Made by a program: the position numbers and the translations under genes. Below the pieces are notes generated by a model, which saw only the letters and a list, made by a program, of their open reading frames with translations, did no database searches and was not told the origin of the DNA. 64,000 nt of DNA, taken from NCBI RefSeq assembly GCF_046845755.1, contig NZ_CP177357.1, positions 1,178,001-1,242,000 on the forward strand. Reading direction: 5' to 3'. The stretch comes from Rubrivirga sp046845755 (lineage in GTDB: Bacteria; Bacteroidota; Rhodothermia; Rhodothermales; Rubricoccaceae). The first letter of the stretch is position 1; the number at the start of each line of letters is the position of its first letter. Shown piece by piece: positions 37,798 through 45,380 of the stretch.

Positions 37798-38115
37798 ATG
37801 CCGAGCCGCAACGTCTACCACGTCGTCCCCCACGACAGCCGCTGGGCCGTCCGTCTGGAGGGCTCGCCCTCGCTGTCCTACGAGGCCGACGACCGCGACG
37901 CCGCCGTCGACCGGGCCTCGGGCTACATCCGCCAGCTGGGGATGGGCCGCGTGGTCGTCCACTCCGACGAGGGGCGCATCGAGACGGTCCACACGTTCGA
38001 CCAGCTGCCGGCGCCGACGGGGAGCTGGCGTGACGCCGTCCTGTCGCAGCCGTTCTACCTCGCGGCCGGCGCGGCGCTGCTGATCGCGTTCGGGTACGGG
38101 CTGAGCCGGCGGTAG
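37798..38115 (+). CDS. DUF2188-like protein with C-terminal transmembrane helix
   Basis: The 105-residue product has a DUF2188-type domain at about residues 4-70 (NVYHVVPHDSRWAVRLEG, then YIRQLGMGRVVVHSDEGRIE) and a C-terminal helix (about 84-101, PFYLAAGAALLIAFGYGL). Most DUF2188 proteins lack the helix, so this one is probably tail-anchored. Divergent from the penicillin acylase; CACCTTCCG just upstream could be its promoter box. Confidence 0.72.
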   Translation: MPSRNVYHVVPHDSRWAVRLEGSPSLSYEADDRDAAVDRASGYIRQLGMGRVVVHSDEGRIETVHTFDQLPAPTGSWRDAVLSQPFYLAAGAALLIAFGYGLSRR

Positions 38116-38187
38116 CCCGCGAGCGGGGCGGGGTGCTCGGTAGACCCCCCGCTCTCCTTTCGGTCGCTACGCTCCCAGGTCGGAGAG

Positions 38188-38212
38188 CTGTCCCCCTTGC
38201 CAAGGGGGACAG
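38188..38212. repeat. Perfect hairpin CTGTCCCCCTT/AAGGGGGACAG
   Basis: An 11-bp perfect stem with a 3-base loop lies in the 172-bp gap between convergent genes. It resembles a common dispersed TCCCCCTTG...CAAGGGGGA repeat and could terminate both transcripts. A weaker CTCTCC...GGAGAG arm pair flanks it. Confidence 0.6.
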
Positions 38213-38287
38213 TCCGGCCGCGCGCGGAGCGGAGGCGTTAGCCGCAGCGATGTGCGGACGGACGGGGGGTGCCGAGGCCGGCGCGAG

Positions 38288-38467
38288 CTATTGAGACAGC
38301 TTGGGCATCGCCTCGCGGCGCTCGGTCTCCTGCTGCTCGACCTGGTCCTGGACCGTGTCGTTGGCCCAGCCGCGCGTGATCATCCACGTGGCCACGACAG
38401 ACAGGATCAGGATGGCGGCCACGAAGACGGCGGCAAAGAGTCGGGACTGGCGGCGAGAGAGCGGCAT
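38288..38467 (-). CDS. Small single-helix membrane protein
   Basis: The 59-residue product has one transmembrane helix (about residues 10-31, LFAAVFVAAILILSVVATWMI) after a basic N-terminus (LSRRQSRL), and an acidic, Gln-rich tail. It is not recognised. Its ATG faces the divergent aminotransferase gene. Coding is supported by the clean positive-inside topology. Confidence 0.55.
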   Translation of the reverse strand: MPLSRRQSRLFAAVFVAAILILSVVATWMITRGWANDTVQDQVEQQETERREAMPKLSQ

Positions 38468-38569
38468 CGGACCGGGGGCGTGCGCCGTGCCAACCCGGAG
38501 GCGCGGGGCGCGGATCCGTGGAGACGCGGGGGAGCGGGCGCTGGGACCGCCGCGCCGCGAGCCGGGGGC

Positions 38570-38577
38570 TAGCTTCC
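38570..38577 (+). promoter_or_regulatory. TAGCTTCC box of the aminotransferase gene
   Basis: TAGCTTCCGG lies 22 bp before the ATG at 38600 and is nearly identical to those at 20271 and 43249. Confidence 0.5.
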
Positions 38578-38599
38578 GGCCCCACACGCCCGCGCCCCG

Positions 38600-39814
38600 A
38601 TGGAGACGACCGTCACCGACACCGCCACTCGCCTCGCCGGACGCTTGTCCGAGCGCATCCGGTCGGTCCCGCCGTCGGGCATCCGGCGCTTTTTCGAGAT
38701 CGCCGCCACCATGGACGACGTGATCTCGCTGGGCATCGGCGAGCCCGACTTCGTCAGCCCCGACCCGATTCTGCAGGCCGCCCACCGGGGGCTCGACGCG
38801 GGCAAGACGGGCTACACGGCCAACCTCGGCCTCGCCGAGCTCCGCGTCGCCATCGCCGACGAGATGGACCGGCTCTACGGCCTCACGTACGCCGACAAGG
38901 ACGAGATCATCGTGACGGTCGGCGCGAGCGAGGCCATGACGATCGCCATGCTGACGCTCGTCGGGCCGGGCGACGAGGTGCTCATTCCGGAGCCGTGCTT
39001 CGTGAGCTACGGGCCGATCGCCGAGTTCTGCGGCGCCAAGGTCGTCTGGGTGCCGACGCGCGCCGAGAACGACTTCCAGGTCACGGCCGACGACATCCGC
39101 TCGCGCGTCACCGACAAGACGAAGCTCCTCTTCCTGGGCTACCCCAACAACCCGACGGGCGCCGTGCTCCGCCGCGACACGCTCGAAGCGATCGCCGAGG
39201 TCGTCGTCGAGCACGACCTGTTCGTGCTGTCCGACGAGATCTACGACCGGCTCGTCTACGGCGACGCCCACGAGCGCGGCCACGTGTCGGTCCCGTCGGT
39301 CGAGGGGATGTACGAGCGGACGGTCCTGATCGGCGGGTTCTCGAAGGGCTACGCGATGACCGGCTGGCGGATCGGGTACGCGTGCGCGCCGAAGCCGATC
39401 ATGGACCAGATGTACAAGGCGCACCAGTACATCGTGATGAGCGCGCCGACGCTCGCCCAGATCGGGGCGCTCGCGGGCATTCGAGAGGCGCAGCCGGACG
39501 TGGAGCGGATGCGGCAGGCCTACGATGACCGCCGCCGCCTGATCGTCGACGGCCTCAACGCGGCCGGCCTGCCGACGTTCGAGCCCGAAGGCGCCTTCTA
39601 CGCCTTCCCCGACATCACCTCGACGGGCCTGTCGTCGGAGGACTTTGCGCAGCGGCTGCTCCAGGAGGAGCACGTCGCGTGCGTGCCCGGCTCGGCGTTC
39701 GGCCCGAGCGGCGAGGGCTACCTCCGGTGCTCGTACGCGACGGCGATCGACCAGGTCGAGGAGGCCGTCACGCGGATCGCGCGGTTTGCCGACAAGGTGC
39801 GGGGCGAAGGGTGA
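38600..39814 (+). CDS. Class I/II PLP-dependent aminotransferase
   Basis: The enzyme transfers an amino group between an amino acid and a 2-oxoacid. The 404-residue product shows SLGIGEPDFVSPDPI, GKTGYTANLGLAELR, FLGYPNNPTGAVL (Asn binding PLP), VLSDEIYDRLVY (Asp, Tyr), and GGFSKGYAMTGWRIGY with the Schiff-base Lys249. The C-terminal Arg is in GYLRCSYATA. The pattern is that of AspC/PatA-type enzymes of fold type I; substrate (aspartate, aromatic or N-acetyl-diaminopimelate) cannot be decided. The end overlaps the umuC frame on the other strand by 47 bp. Confidence 0.92.
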   Translation: METTVTDTATRLAGRLSERIRSVPPSGIRRFFEIAATMDDVISLGIGEPDFVSPDPILQAAHRGLDAGKTGYTANLGLAELRVAIADEMDRLYGLTYADKDEIIVTVGASEAMTIAMLTLVGPGDEVLIPEPCFVSYGPIAEFCGAKVVWVPTRAENDFQVTADDIRSRVTDKTKLLFLGYPNNPTGAVLRRDTLEAIAEVVVEHDLFVLSDEIYDRLVYGDAHERGHVSVPSVEGMYERTVLIGGFSKGYAMTGWRIGYACAPKPIMDQMYKAHQYIVMSAPTLAQIGALAGIREAQPDVERMRQAYDDRRRLIVDGLNAAGLPTFEPEGAFYAFPDITSTGLSSEDFAQRLLQEEHVACVPGSAFGPSGEGYLRCSYATAIDQVEEAVTRIARFADKVRGEG

Positions 39815-41222
39815 GGGATGGAGGGGTAGAGGTATGGAGGGACAGGTCTCTCCGCTCATTCCTCTCGCATCCCTCATCCCTCTCCGATCCCTCTACCGTC
39901 GCCGTCGGCAGATCGTCCCAGCACGTCGTGTAGCGGGGCGAGAGAAGGTCGCGGCGCATGCCCCAGCCCGTCGCCTCGCCCGCGTGGATGCGGCGGAGTT
40001 CGTCGGGCGTGCCCTGGGCGGCGACCACGAGCGCGTCGCGGCCGAAGCGCCGCGAGATCCGGTCGAGCGCCTCCATCACCTCGGGGCGCTCGCGGACGGG
40101 TGCGTCGAAAAGGTGGGCCTGGCCCTCGCCCGCCGGGCCGAGGCCGGTCAGCATCACGCCGGCCTTTTTGAACCGGGGCGCGCCGCCGCCGGGGCGGACC
40201 AGGCACGACGCCACCAGCGACCGCGCGGCGCGGACGATCGCGAGCGTGTCGTTCGTGGGCGTCGGGAGCTCGACGACCGCGCGGCCGTGGTGCACCGGCG
40301 ACCCGTGCCGGCCGGTCGTCACGAACGTCTCGACGACGGACGCCGCGAGCCCGTCGCGGCGCAGCATCGCGGCGGCGGTCGCGGCGTGCATCGAGACCGC
40401 CCGGCCGATCGGCTCGGCCTCGGTCTGCGGGTGGCCGAACATCCGCGAGCGAACAAGCGACTGGCGCGGCGGGGGCGCCTCCGAGAGCGGCAGGCACGAG
40501 ACGCCCCGCAGCTCGAGTGCCGTCCGCAACAAGACGACGTTGTAGTATTTGCGGAGGTACGTGTCGTCGAGCGCCGCGAGCCCGGCCGCCGTCGGCGCGC
40601 CGTCGAGCGCGAGCCGCCGCGCCCAGCGCCGGCCCACGCCCCACACGTCGCCGACGGGCAGCGCCGCCAGAAACCGCTCGCGGTCCGGGTGCCCCCACCA
40701 GCAGACCGTCTGGCTCTCCAGCGTCCGCGCGTACTCGCTGGCGGCCTTCGCGAGCGTCTTGGTCTCGGCGATCGAGACGCGAACCGGAACGCGGGTGGCG
40801 TCCCAGACGGCCTGGCGGACCGCCCGCGCCAGCGCGTCCAGGCGCTCGGGCTCGGCCTCGGGGCGGCTCGCATCGGCGCGCAGCTCCAGAAACGCCTCGT
40901 CGATCGAGTACCGCTCGACCTCGGGCGAGAACCGCTCCAGCACGCGGAGCACGCGCGACGACAGGTCGTGGTAGAGCGCGTAGTTGGAGCTGAACACGGT
41001 CACGCCCAAGCGCGCCAGCTCGTCGCGCACCTTGAAGTACGGCGCGCCCATCTCGACGCCGAGCGCCTTGGCCTCGGCGCTCCGCGCGATCACGCAGCCG
41101 TCGTTGTTCGACAGCACCACGACCGGCCGGCCGCGCAGCTCGGGCCGGAAAAGCTGCTCGCACGAGCAGTAGAACGCCGAGCAGTCGACGAGCGCGATCA
41201 GCCGCCGCGTGGCCCCGCTCAT
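39768..41222 (-). CDS. umuC: Y-family translesion DNA polymerase UmuC
   Basis: UmuC with UmuD' forms PolV for error-prone bypass of lesions. The 484-residue product opens with LIALVDCSAFYCSCEQLFRPEL (catalytic Asp), then VVLSNNDGCVIARSAEAKALGV and YSIDEAFLEL (Asp-Glu metal pair). A helix-hairpin-helix region follows with WGVGRRWARRLALDG, and the little-finger/DUF4113 end with LSPRYTTCWDDLPTATV. The last 34 or so residues beyond that are encoded by the pyrimidine repeat at 39813-39900 and the 3' end of the neighbouring aminotransferase; relatives stop near the DDLP motif. It overlaps umuD by ATGA. Confidence 0.93.
   Translation of the reverse strand: MSGATRRLIALVDCSAFYCSCEQLFRPELRGRPVVVLSNNDGCVIARSAEAKALGVEMGAPYFKVRDELARLGVTVFSSNYALYHDLSSRVLRVLERFSPEVERYSIDEAFLELRADASRPEAEPERLDALARAVRQAVWDATRVPVRVSIAETKTLAKAASEYARTLESQTVCWWGHPDRERFLAALPVGDVWGVGRRWARRLALDGAPTAAGLAALDDTYLRKYYNVVLLRTALELRGVSCLPLSEAPPPRQSLVRSRMFGHPQTEAEPIGRAVSMHAATAAAMLRRDGLAASVVETFVTTGRHGSPVHHGRAVVELPTPTNDTLAIVRAARSLVASCLVRPGGGAPRFKKAGVMLTGLGPAGEGQAHLFDAPVRERPEVMEALDRISRRFGRDALVVAAQGTPDELRRIHAGEATGWGMRRDLLSPRYTTCWDDLPTATVEGSERDEGCERNERRDLSLHTSTPPSLTLRPAPCRQTARSA
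39813..39900. repeat. Self-complementary GAGGGATGG / CATCCCTC junction repeat
   Basis: GAGGGATGGAGGGGTAGAGG at the left faces CATCCCTCATCCCTCTCC and CCCTCTACC at the right, so it can fold back on itself. It lies between the convergent aminotransferase and umuC genes and has displaced the umuC stop. Confidence 0.55.
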
Positions 41223-41671
41223 GGCTTCCCCCGGAGCGAGCGGACGACGTGCGTGACGACGCCGCAAATGAGGAGCTCCTGGCCGTCGCCGAACCGGATC
41301 TCGTGGTACCGGTGCGACTCCTCGGGCAGCGGGTCGGGCGCGAGGTACGCCCCCGCTGCGTCGCGGCAGAACCGCTTGACGGTGTGCTCGCCGTCGACGA
41401 ACGCGACGACCAGGTCGCCCGGCTCGGGCGCGAGCGCGGCGTTGACGACCAGCAAGTCGCCCGACCACACGCCCGCCCGCATCGCGCTCCGGCCCTCGGC
41501 GCGGACGTAGTAGGTGGCGGCTTCGTCGCGGATGACGAGCTCGTTGAGGTCGAGCGCGCGCTCGACGTAGTCGCTGGCGGGGGACGGGAAGCCGGCGGCG
41601 CAGGGGTCCTGAAACAGGGGGCGGACGAGGGGCGGGCCGGCGACGAGCAAGACCGGCGCGGAGGTCGTCAT
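41219..41671 (-). CDS. umuD: UmuD-like S24 peptidase
   Basis: UmuD cleaves itself when RecA filaments form and then activates UmuC. The 150-residue product has the self-cleavage site CAAGFPSPA (between Ala26 and Gly27), the nucleophile Ser62 in EGRSAMRAG and the general base Lys99 in HTVKRF, at the spacing seen in UmuD. It overlaps umuC by 4 bp, so the two are translated together. No recognisable LexA box was found upstream. Confidence 0.92.
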   Translation of the reverse strand: MTTSAPVLLVAGPPLVRPLFQDPCAAGFPSPASDYVERALDLNELVIRDEAATYYVRAEGRSAMRAGVWSGDLLVVNAALAPEPGDLVVAFVDGEHTVKRFCRDAAGAYLAPDPLPEESHRYHEIRFGDGQELLICGVVTHVVRSLRGKP

Positions 41672-41693
41672 GGACAGGGCGGAGGAGACGGGT

Positions 41694-41702
41694 CCGAAAC
41701 AT
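41694..41702 (-). promoter_or_regulatory. ATGTTTCGG box of umuDC
   Basis: The minus strand reads CCATGTTTCGG about 23 bp before the umuD ATG. It resembles the TATGTTTCGG at 24953 but lacks the leading T. Confidence 0.35.
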
Positions 41703-41788
41703 GGCGTTAGGCGCTGCCATCTCCGGTGTCAGCATGTGCGAATGGGGTGGAACCCCGGGCCCTGCCTCGCAGCCTCGGTGAGACCGGG

Positions 41789-41797
41789 TAGATTTTC
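41789..41797 (+). promoter_or_regulatory. TAGATTTTC box
   Basis: TAGATTTTCGG lies about 20 bp before the ATG at 41819 and is close to the Bacteroidota TAnnTTTG element. Confidence 0.5.
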
Positions 41798-41818
41798 GGT
41801 CACCGATCCCCTCCTACG

Positions 41819-42502
41819 ATGCGCCTCGTCCTCCTGTCGGCGGTTCTCGCCCTCGCCGCTGGCGCCTCGGCCCAGACGTCGTCCGCTCCGGCGCCCCCCG
41901 AGGAGGCGGCGTTCTTCGCCCGTCGAGGCGACATCGCCCTGACGGCCGGCGTGTTCGGGGTGGGGGGCGGGGCCATCAGCCACCTCGGCGCGCGGTACTG
42001 GGTCTCGGACCGCACGGCCGTCGGGGCGGACGTGGGGGAGGCCACCCTCGACGTCGGCGGCTCCGAGGCCGACGACCAGCGGTTCCCCTCGTACATGACG
42101 TCCGTCCACGCGCAGAGCGCGAGCCTGTGGGCCGAGCGCCACGTCGCCTCGCCCTGGTCGGCCGTCTCGTTGGTCGCCGGCGTCCGCGTCCACGCCGGCC
42201 TCCAGAGCCGCGACGTTTCCCGCTACCTCATGTATCTCGCCTGCGACGTCGAGCCGTGCGAACTGGCTGGGTTCGGGGCGTCGGCCCGCGAGGAGGCCGT
42301 CACCGGCGGGGTCTCGGCACTCGTCGGATACGAGGTCCGCCTGTTCCGAGGGCTCACCGTCGGGGTCACCTCGGAGGTGGGGCTGGCGCGGACCTCGGCG
42401 ACGCTGACCGAGCGCTGGGCCGACCGCGAGCCGGCCCGGTCGGAGCGTGCCGAGTGGCACGCGGTGACGGACAGTCGGCTCTCGGTGTCGGTCTACTTGT
42501 AG
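41819..42502 (+). CDS. Outer-membrane beta-barrel-like protein
   Basis: The 227-residue product has a signal peptide ending near residue 19 (ASAQT). Strand-rich segments follow (DIALTAGVFGVGGGAISHLGARYWVS, AVTGGVSALVGYEVRLFRGLTVGV), and the C-terminus ends in SRLSVSVYL, an aromatic/hydrophobic ending typical of outer-membrane proteins. A CDVEPCEL cysteine pair lies in a loop. No family is assigned. Confidence 0.65.
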   Translation: MRLVLLSAVLALAAGASAQTSSAPAPPEEAAFFARRGDIALTAGVFGVGGGAISHLGARYWVSDRTAVGADVGEATLDVGGSEADDQRFPSYMTSVHAQSASLWAERHVASPWSAVSLVAGVRVHAGLQSRDVSRYLMYLACDVEPCELAGFGASAREEAVTGGVSALVGYEVRLFRGLTVGVTSEVGLARTSATLTERWADREPARSERAEWHAVTDSRLSVSVYL

Positions 42503-42619
42503 TCTGGCATTTGCTTCGACACGGACGGCCCAGCGCCTCGCGCAACAGCGAGGCCCGGCGGTTCCTGCTGACCGGCCGCGCCGGCGTCCTCATGTTCTGA
42601 CCCCCTGTCCTCCGACGCC

Positions 42620-43222
42620 ATGCCCCGCCTCATTGCCTTTCTCCTTCTGCTCGCGATGTCGGCCTCGGCGGAGGCTCAGTCCGAGTGGGTCCCGACCGAC
42701 TGGGCGGTGGCCGGCACGGCGTCCTACGCCGGCGCGGTGTACGTCGACCGGGACAGGAACCTGGAGGACCTGCGCGGTCCGAGCGCCTCGATCGACGCGA
42801 CGTGGAAGCGGCTCAGCGTCGGGGCGGCAGTCGCGTCGTTCCCCGACGACACCGTCACACTCGTCGGCGGGGCATTTCACCTCGCGCGCAACCTCAAGCA
42901 GCAGGTGGTGTCCTCCATCGGCGTCGCCTTTCAGACGGCCGAGAACAGCGATGACTACCTGATCCCGACGTTCACGCACTCGCGGAGGCTCTCCGGTGTC
43001 CCGGACGCCGCGCTGATCGGAAGCCTCGCCGTGGGCGGCGCCGTTCCGACCACTCCCGGCCCGCGGAATGACATCGCGCTGACCGCCACCGGCGCGCTGT
43101 CGTGGCTGACCGACCGCGGCCCCGTGCGGACCGTCGTCTCGCCGTCGGTCGGGGTGGCCCTGTCGCAGGTGTCGAGCGCGTCGGTGGGCGTCACGCTCGG
43201 CCTCGCGCTCGGCGGCGACTGA
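42620..43222 (+). CDS. Exported beta-rich protein
   Basis: The 200-residue product has a signal peptide (to about residue 19, AEAQS). Repeated amphipathic strands follow (VAGTASYAGAVYVDRDRNL, SVGAAVASFPDDTVTLVGGAFHLA, VSSASVGVTLGLALGGD), suggesting another small outer-membrane barrel. It follows the previous gene by 117 bp and precedes prfB, which has its own promoter box. No family is recognised. Confidence 0.6.
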   Translation: MPRLIAFLLLLAMSASAEAQSEWVPTDWAVAGTASYAGAVYVDRDRNLEDLRGPSASIDATWKRLSVGAAVASFPDDTVTLVGGAFHLARNLKQQVVSSIGVAFQTAENSDDYLIPTFTHSRRLSGVPDAALIGSLAVGGAVPTTPGPRNDIALTATGALSWLTDRGPVRTVVSPSVGVALSQVSSASVGVTLGLALGGD

Positions 43223-43248
43223 GGCGCGGGGCGCCCGAGGCGCGTCGG

Positions 43249-43256
43249 TAGCTTCC
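43249..43256 (+). promoter_or_regulatory. TAGCTTCC box of prfB
   Basis: TAGCTTCCGG lies 18 bp before the ATG of prfB. Confidence 0.5.
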
Positions 43257-43274
43257 GGCTCCCCCCGCACGCCC

Positions 43275-44387
43275 ATGTCCGACCTTTCCGACCGCGTCGA
43301 TACCCTCGGCGGGTACCTCGACATCGACGGCCGCCGCGCCAAGCTGGCGGCGCTCAAGGCGCGGCGCCTGGAGCCCGGGTTCTGGGACGACCCCGAGGCC
43401 GCCGGCCAGGTCGAGCAGGACATCGCGGCCGAGGCCGACTGGATCGACGCCTTCGACCGCCTGCTCGCACGGCGCGACGACGTGGCGACGCTGCGCGAGA
43501 TGCAAGCCGAGGCGGATGACGCCGACCTCGGCGCCGAGATCGAGGCCGAGGAGACGGCGCTCGCCAAGGCCCTCGATGCGCTCGAACTCCGCGGCATGCT
43601 GGCGGGGCCCGACGACCACCGCACGGCGATCCTGACCATCAACTCGGGCGCGGGCGGGACCGACGCCCAGGACTGGGCCGACATGCTGCTCCGCATGTAC
43701 ACGCGCTACGCCGAGCGCAGCGGCTACGAGCCGACGCTCCTGGAGTATCAGGAGGGGGAGGAGGCCGGCATCAAGAGCGGCTCGCTGCGCGTCGCCGGGC
43801 GGTGGGCGTACGGCTACTTGCGCGCCGAGACCGGCGTCCACCGGCTCGTCCGGATGAGCCCGTTCGGGTCGGGCGACAAGCGCCAGACCTCGTTCGCGAG
43901 CGTGTTCGTGTACCCCGAGATCGACGACGCCATCGAGGTCGACATCAACCCGGCCGACCTCGAGCTCCAGACCTTCCGCTCAGGCGGCAAGGGCGGCCAG
44001 AACGTCAACAAGGTCGAGACCGGCGCGCGCTACGTGTGGACGGGGACGCTCTCGAACGGGCAGGCCGAGCGCGTGGTCGCCGAGTCGACCGAGCAGCGGA
44101 GCCAGTTCCAGAACCGCGACCGGGCCATGCAGATGCTCAAGTCGCGGATCTACGCGCTCGAGCAGGCCATCCGCGAGGCGGCGCGCGACGCCGAGAACGC
44201 GGGCAAGAAAAAGATCGAGTGGGGCTCCCAGATCCGCAGCTACGTCTTCCAGCCGTACACGATGGTCAACGACCACCGGACCGAGCTCAAGGACGGCGAC
44301 GTGCAGGGCGTGATGGACGGGGACCTCGACGCGTTCATCAAGGCGTACCTCTTGCAGGAGACCGGCCGCGCGTCGTCGGAGGGGTAG
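43275..44387 (+). CDS. prfB: Peptide chain release factor 2
   Basis: RF2 reads UGA and UAA stop codons and triggers peptide release. The 370-residue product has the codon-recognition motif SPF (in VRMSPFGSGDKRQTSF, about residue 194) and the catalytic GGQ in FRSGGKGGQNVNK (about 240). The KKKIEWGSQIRSYVFQPYTMV block is typical of Bacteroidota RF2. The whole gene is in one frame: the programmed +1 frameshift used by many bacteria to regulate prfB is absent. Confidence 0.95.
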   Translation: MSDLSDRVDTLGGYLDIDGRRAKLAALKARRLEPGFWDDPEAAGQVEQDIAAEADWIDAFDRLLARRDDVATLREMQAEADDADLGAEIEAEETALAKALDALELRGMLAGPDDHRTAILTINSGAGGTDAQDWADMLLRMYTRYAERSGYEPTLLEYQEGEEAGIKSGSLRVAGRWAYGYLRAETGVHRLVRMSPFGSGDKRQTSFASVFVYPEIDDAIEVDINPADLELQTFRSGGKGGQNVNKVETGARYVWTGTLSNGQAERVVAESTEQRSQFQNRDRAMQMLKSRIYALEQAIREAARDAENAGKKKIEWGSQIRSYVFQPYTMVNDHRTELKDGDVQGVMDGDLDAFIKAYLLQETGRASSEG

Positions 44388-44453
44388 TCCGGTTGGGCTA
44401 GGCGGTGCGGCGCAGACGGGGCCATCTTGATGACCTCCCACTCGGCCGCTGCC

Positions 44454-44921
44454 ATGGCTCGCGCCCTCTCGCTCGTCCTCCTCTTTGCCCTCGCCGCCTG
44501 CGACACCGTCGGCCCGGTGGCGGTCTCGAACCCCGTCGTCGCGCCGGTCACCGAGGACCTCCCCGCCATCGACCCGGCGGACGTGGCGACCGTCGAGGCG
44601 TACCACGCCCGACGGGCCGCGCTCGACGCCGAGATCCGGGCGGCCATCGACCCCAGCGCCTCGGGCCCGCAAGCGTGCTGGCTGCTGCCGCTCGGCCACA
44701 AGGCGTGCGGCGGGCCCGTCCAGTACCTCGTCTACGGGGCGTCGACGCCGTCGGCGCCCCAGGTGCTGCGGCTGGCGCGCGAGTTGTACGCGCTCGACGT
44801 CGCCGCGCAGGAGGCGCTGGGGCTCGCGTCGACGTGCGACATCGCGCCGGTGCCCGAGGTCCGGTACGCCGACGGCCAGTGCTCGTCGGCGCTTCTTGAG
44901 GGCGTCCCGGTCCGCGAGTAG
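44454..44921 (+). CDS. Lipoprotein, tandem paralogue 1
   Basis: The 155-residue product has a lipobox (LFALAACDT, Cys at 15) and a domain with four cysteines in ACWLLPLGHKACGGP, LASTCD and DGQCSS. The pattern C-x8-C-G-G-P ... L-G-L-x-S-T-C ... G-x-C recurs in the next gene, 25 bp downstream, so they are diverged tandem duplicates. Function unknown. Start ATG 44430 is a possible alternative; 44454 directly precedes the signal. Confidence 0.68.
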   Translation: MARALSLVLLFALAACDTVGPVAVSNPVVAPVTEDLPAIDPADVATVEAYHARRAALDAEIRAAIDPSASGPQACWLLPLGHKACGGPVQYLVYGASTPSAPQVLRLARELYALDVAAQEALGLASTCDIAPVPEVRYADGQCSSALLEGVPVRE

Positions 44922-44946
44922 CGGCACACCCCCACCTCCCGGAGCC

Positions 44947-45330
44947 ATGCGCATCGCCGCCCTCCTCGCCCTCCTGCTTGTCGCCGCGTGCGACACGCCG
45001 GGGTACTCGCAGGCCGACTACGAGCGCGAGCACGACGCGGCGGTCGCCGCGCTGGAGGCCGCCATCGGGACGCCGCGCGCGTCGAGCCTCGCCGCGTGCC
45101 GCGTGGTCGCCGTCGGCGAGCGGGCGTGCGGCGGGCCGAGCACGTTCCGCGTGTACTCGGTCGAGACGGCGGACTCGACGGAGATCGAGCGGCTGGCGGC
45201 GCGCGTCGCCGAGATCGACCGGGTCGCCATCCGCGAGCTGGGGCTGGTGTCGACGTGCGAGCTGCGCGAGCCGAGGCCGGTCCTCCTCATCGACGGGGTC
45301 TGCCAGTTCGAGCCAATCGTCCTCGACTAG
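44947..45330 (+). CDS. Lipoprotein, tandem paralogue 2
   Basis: The 127-residue product has a lipobox (LLVAACDT, Cys at 15) and shares with its upstream neighbour the blocks AACRVVAVGERACGGP, FRVYSVET, LGLVSTCELREP and DGVCQF. The four conserved cysteines probably form two disulfides outside the cytoplasm. Function unknown. It ends 50 bp before nadB. Confidence 0.68.
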   Translation: MRIAALLALLLVAACDTPGYSQADYEREHDAAVAALEAAIGTPRASSLAACRVVAVGERACGGPSTFRVYSVETADSTEIERLAARVAEIDRVAIRELGLVSTCELREPRPVLLIDGVCQFEPIVLD

Positions 45331-45353
45331 CCCGCCCGCTGTGGGGACAGGGT

Positions 45354-45362
45354 TACCATTCG
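45354..45362 (+). promoter_or_regulatory. TACCATTCG box of nadB
   Basis: TACCATTCG lies 18 bp before the nadB ATG; a slightly longer variant of the common box. Confidence 0.35.
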
Positions 45363-45380
45363 CGACCCCTCCCGGACGGC

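Noticed and set aside
41672..41760. LexA box upstream of umuDC
   Set aside because: No palindrome like known LexA sites was found; only a possible promoter box and a CATGCTGACACC stretch are present.
43275..43400. Programmed frameshift in prfB
   Set aside because: The gene is in one frame from the ATG and no in-frame TGA with slippery CTT is present near codon 25.
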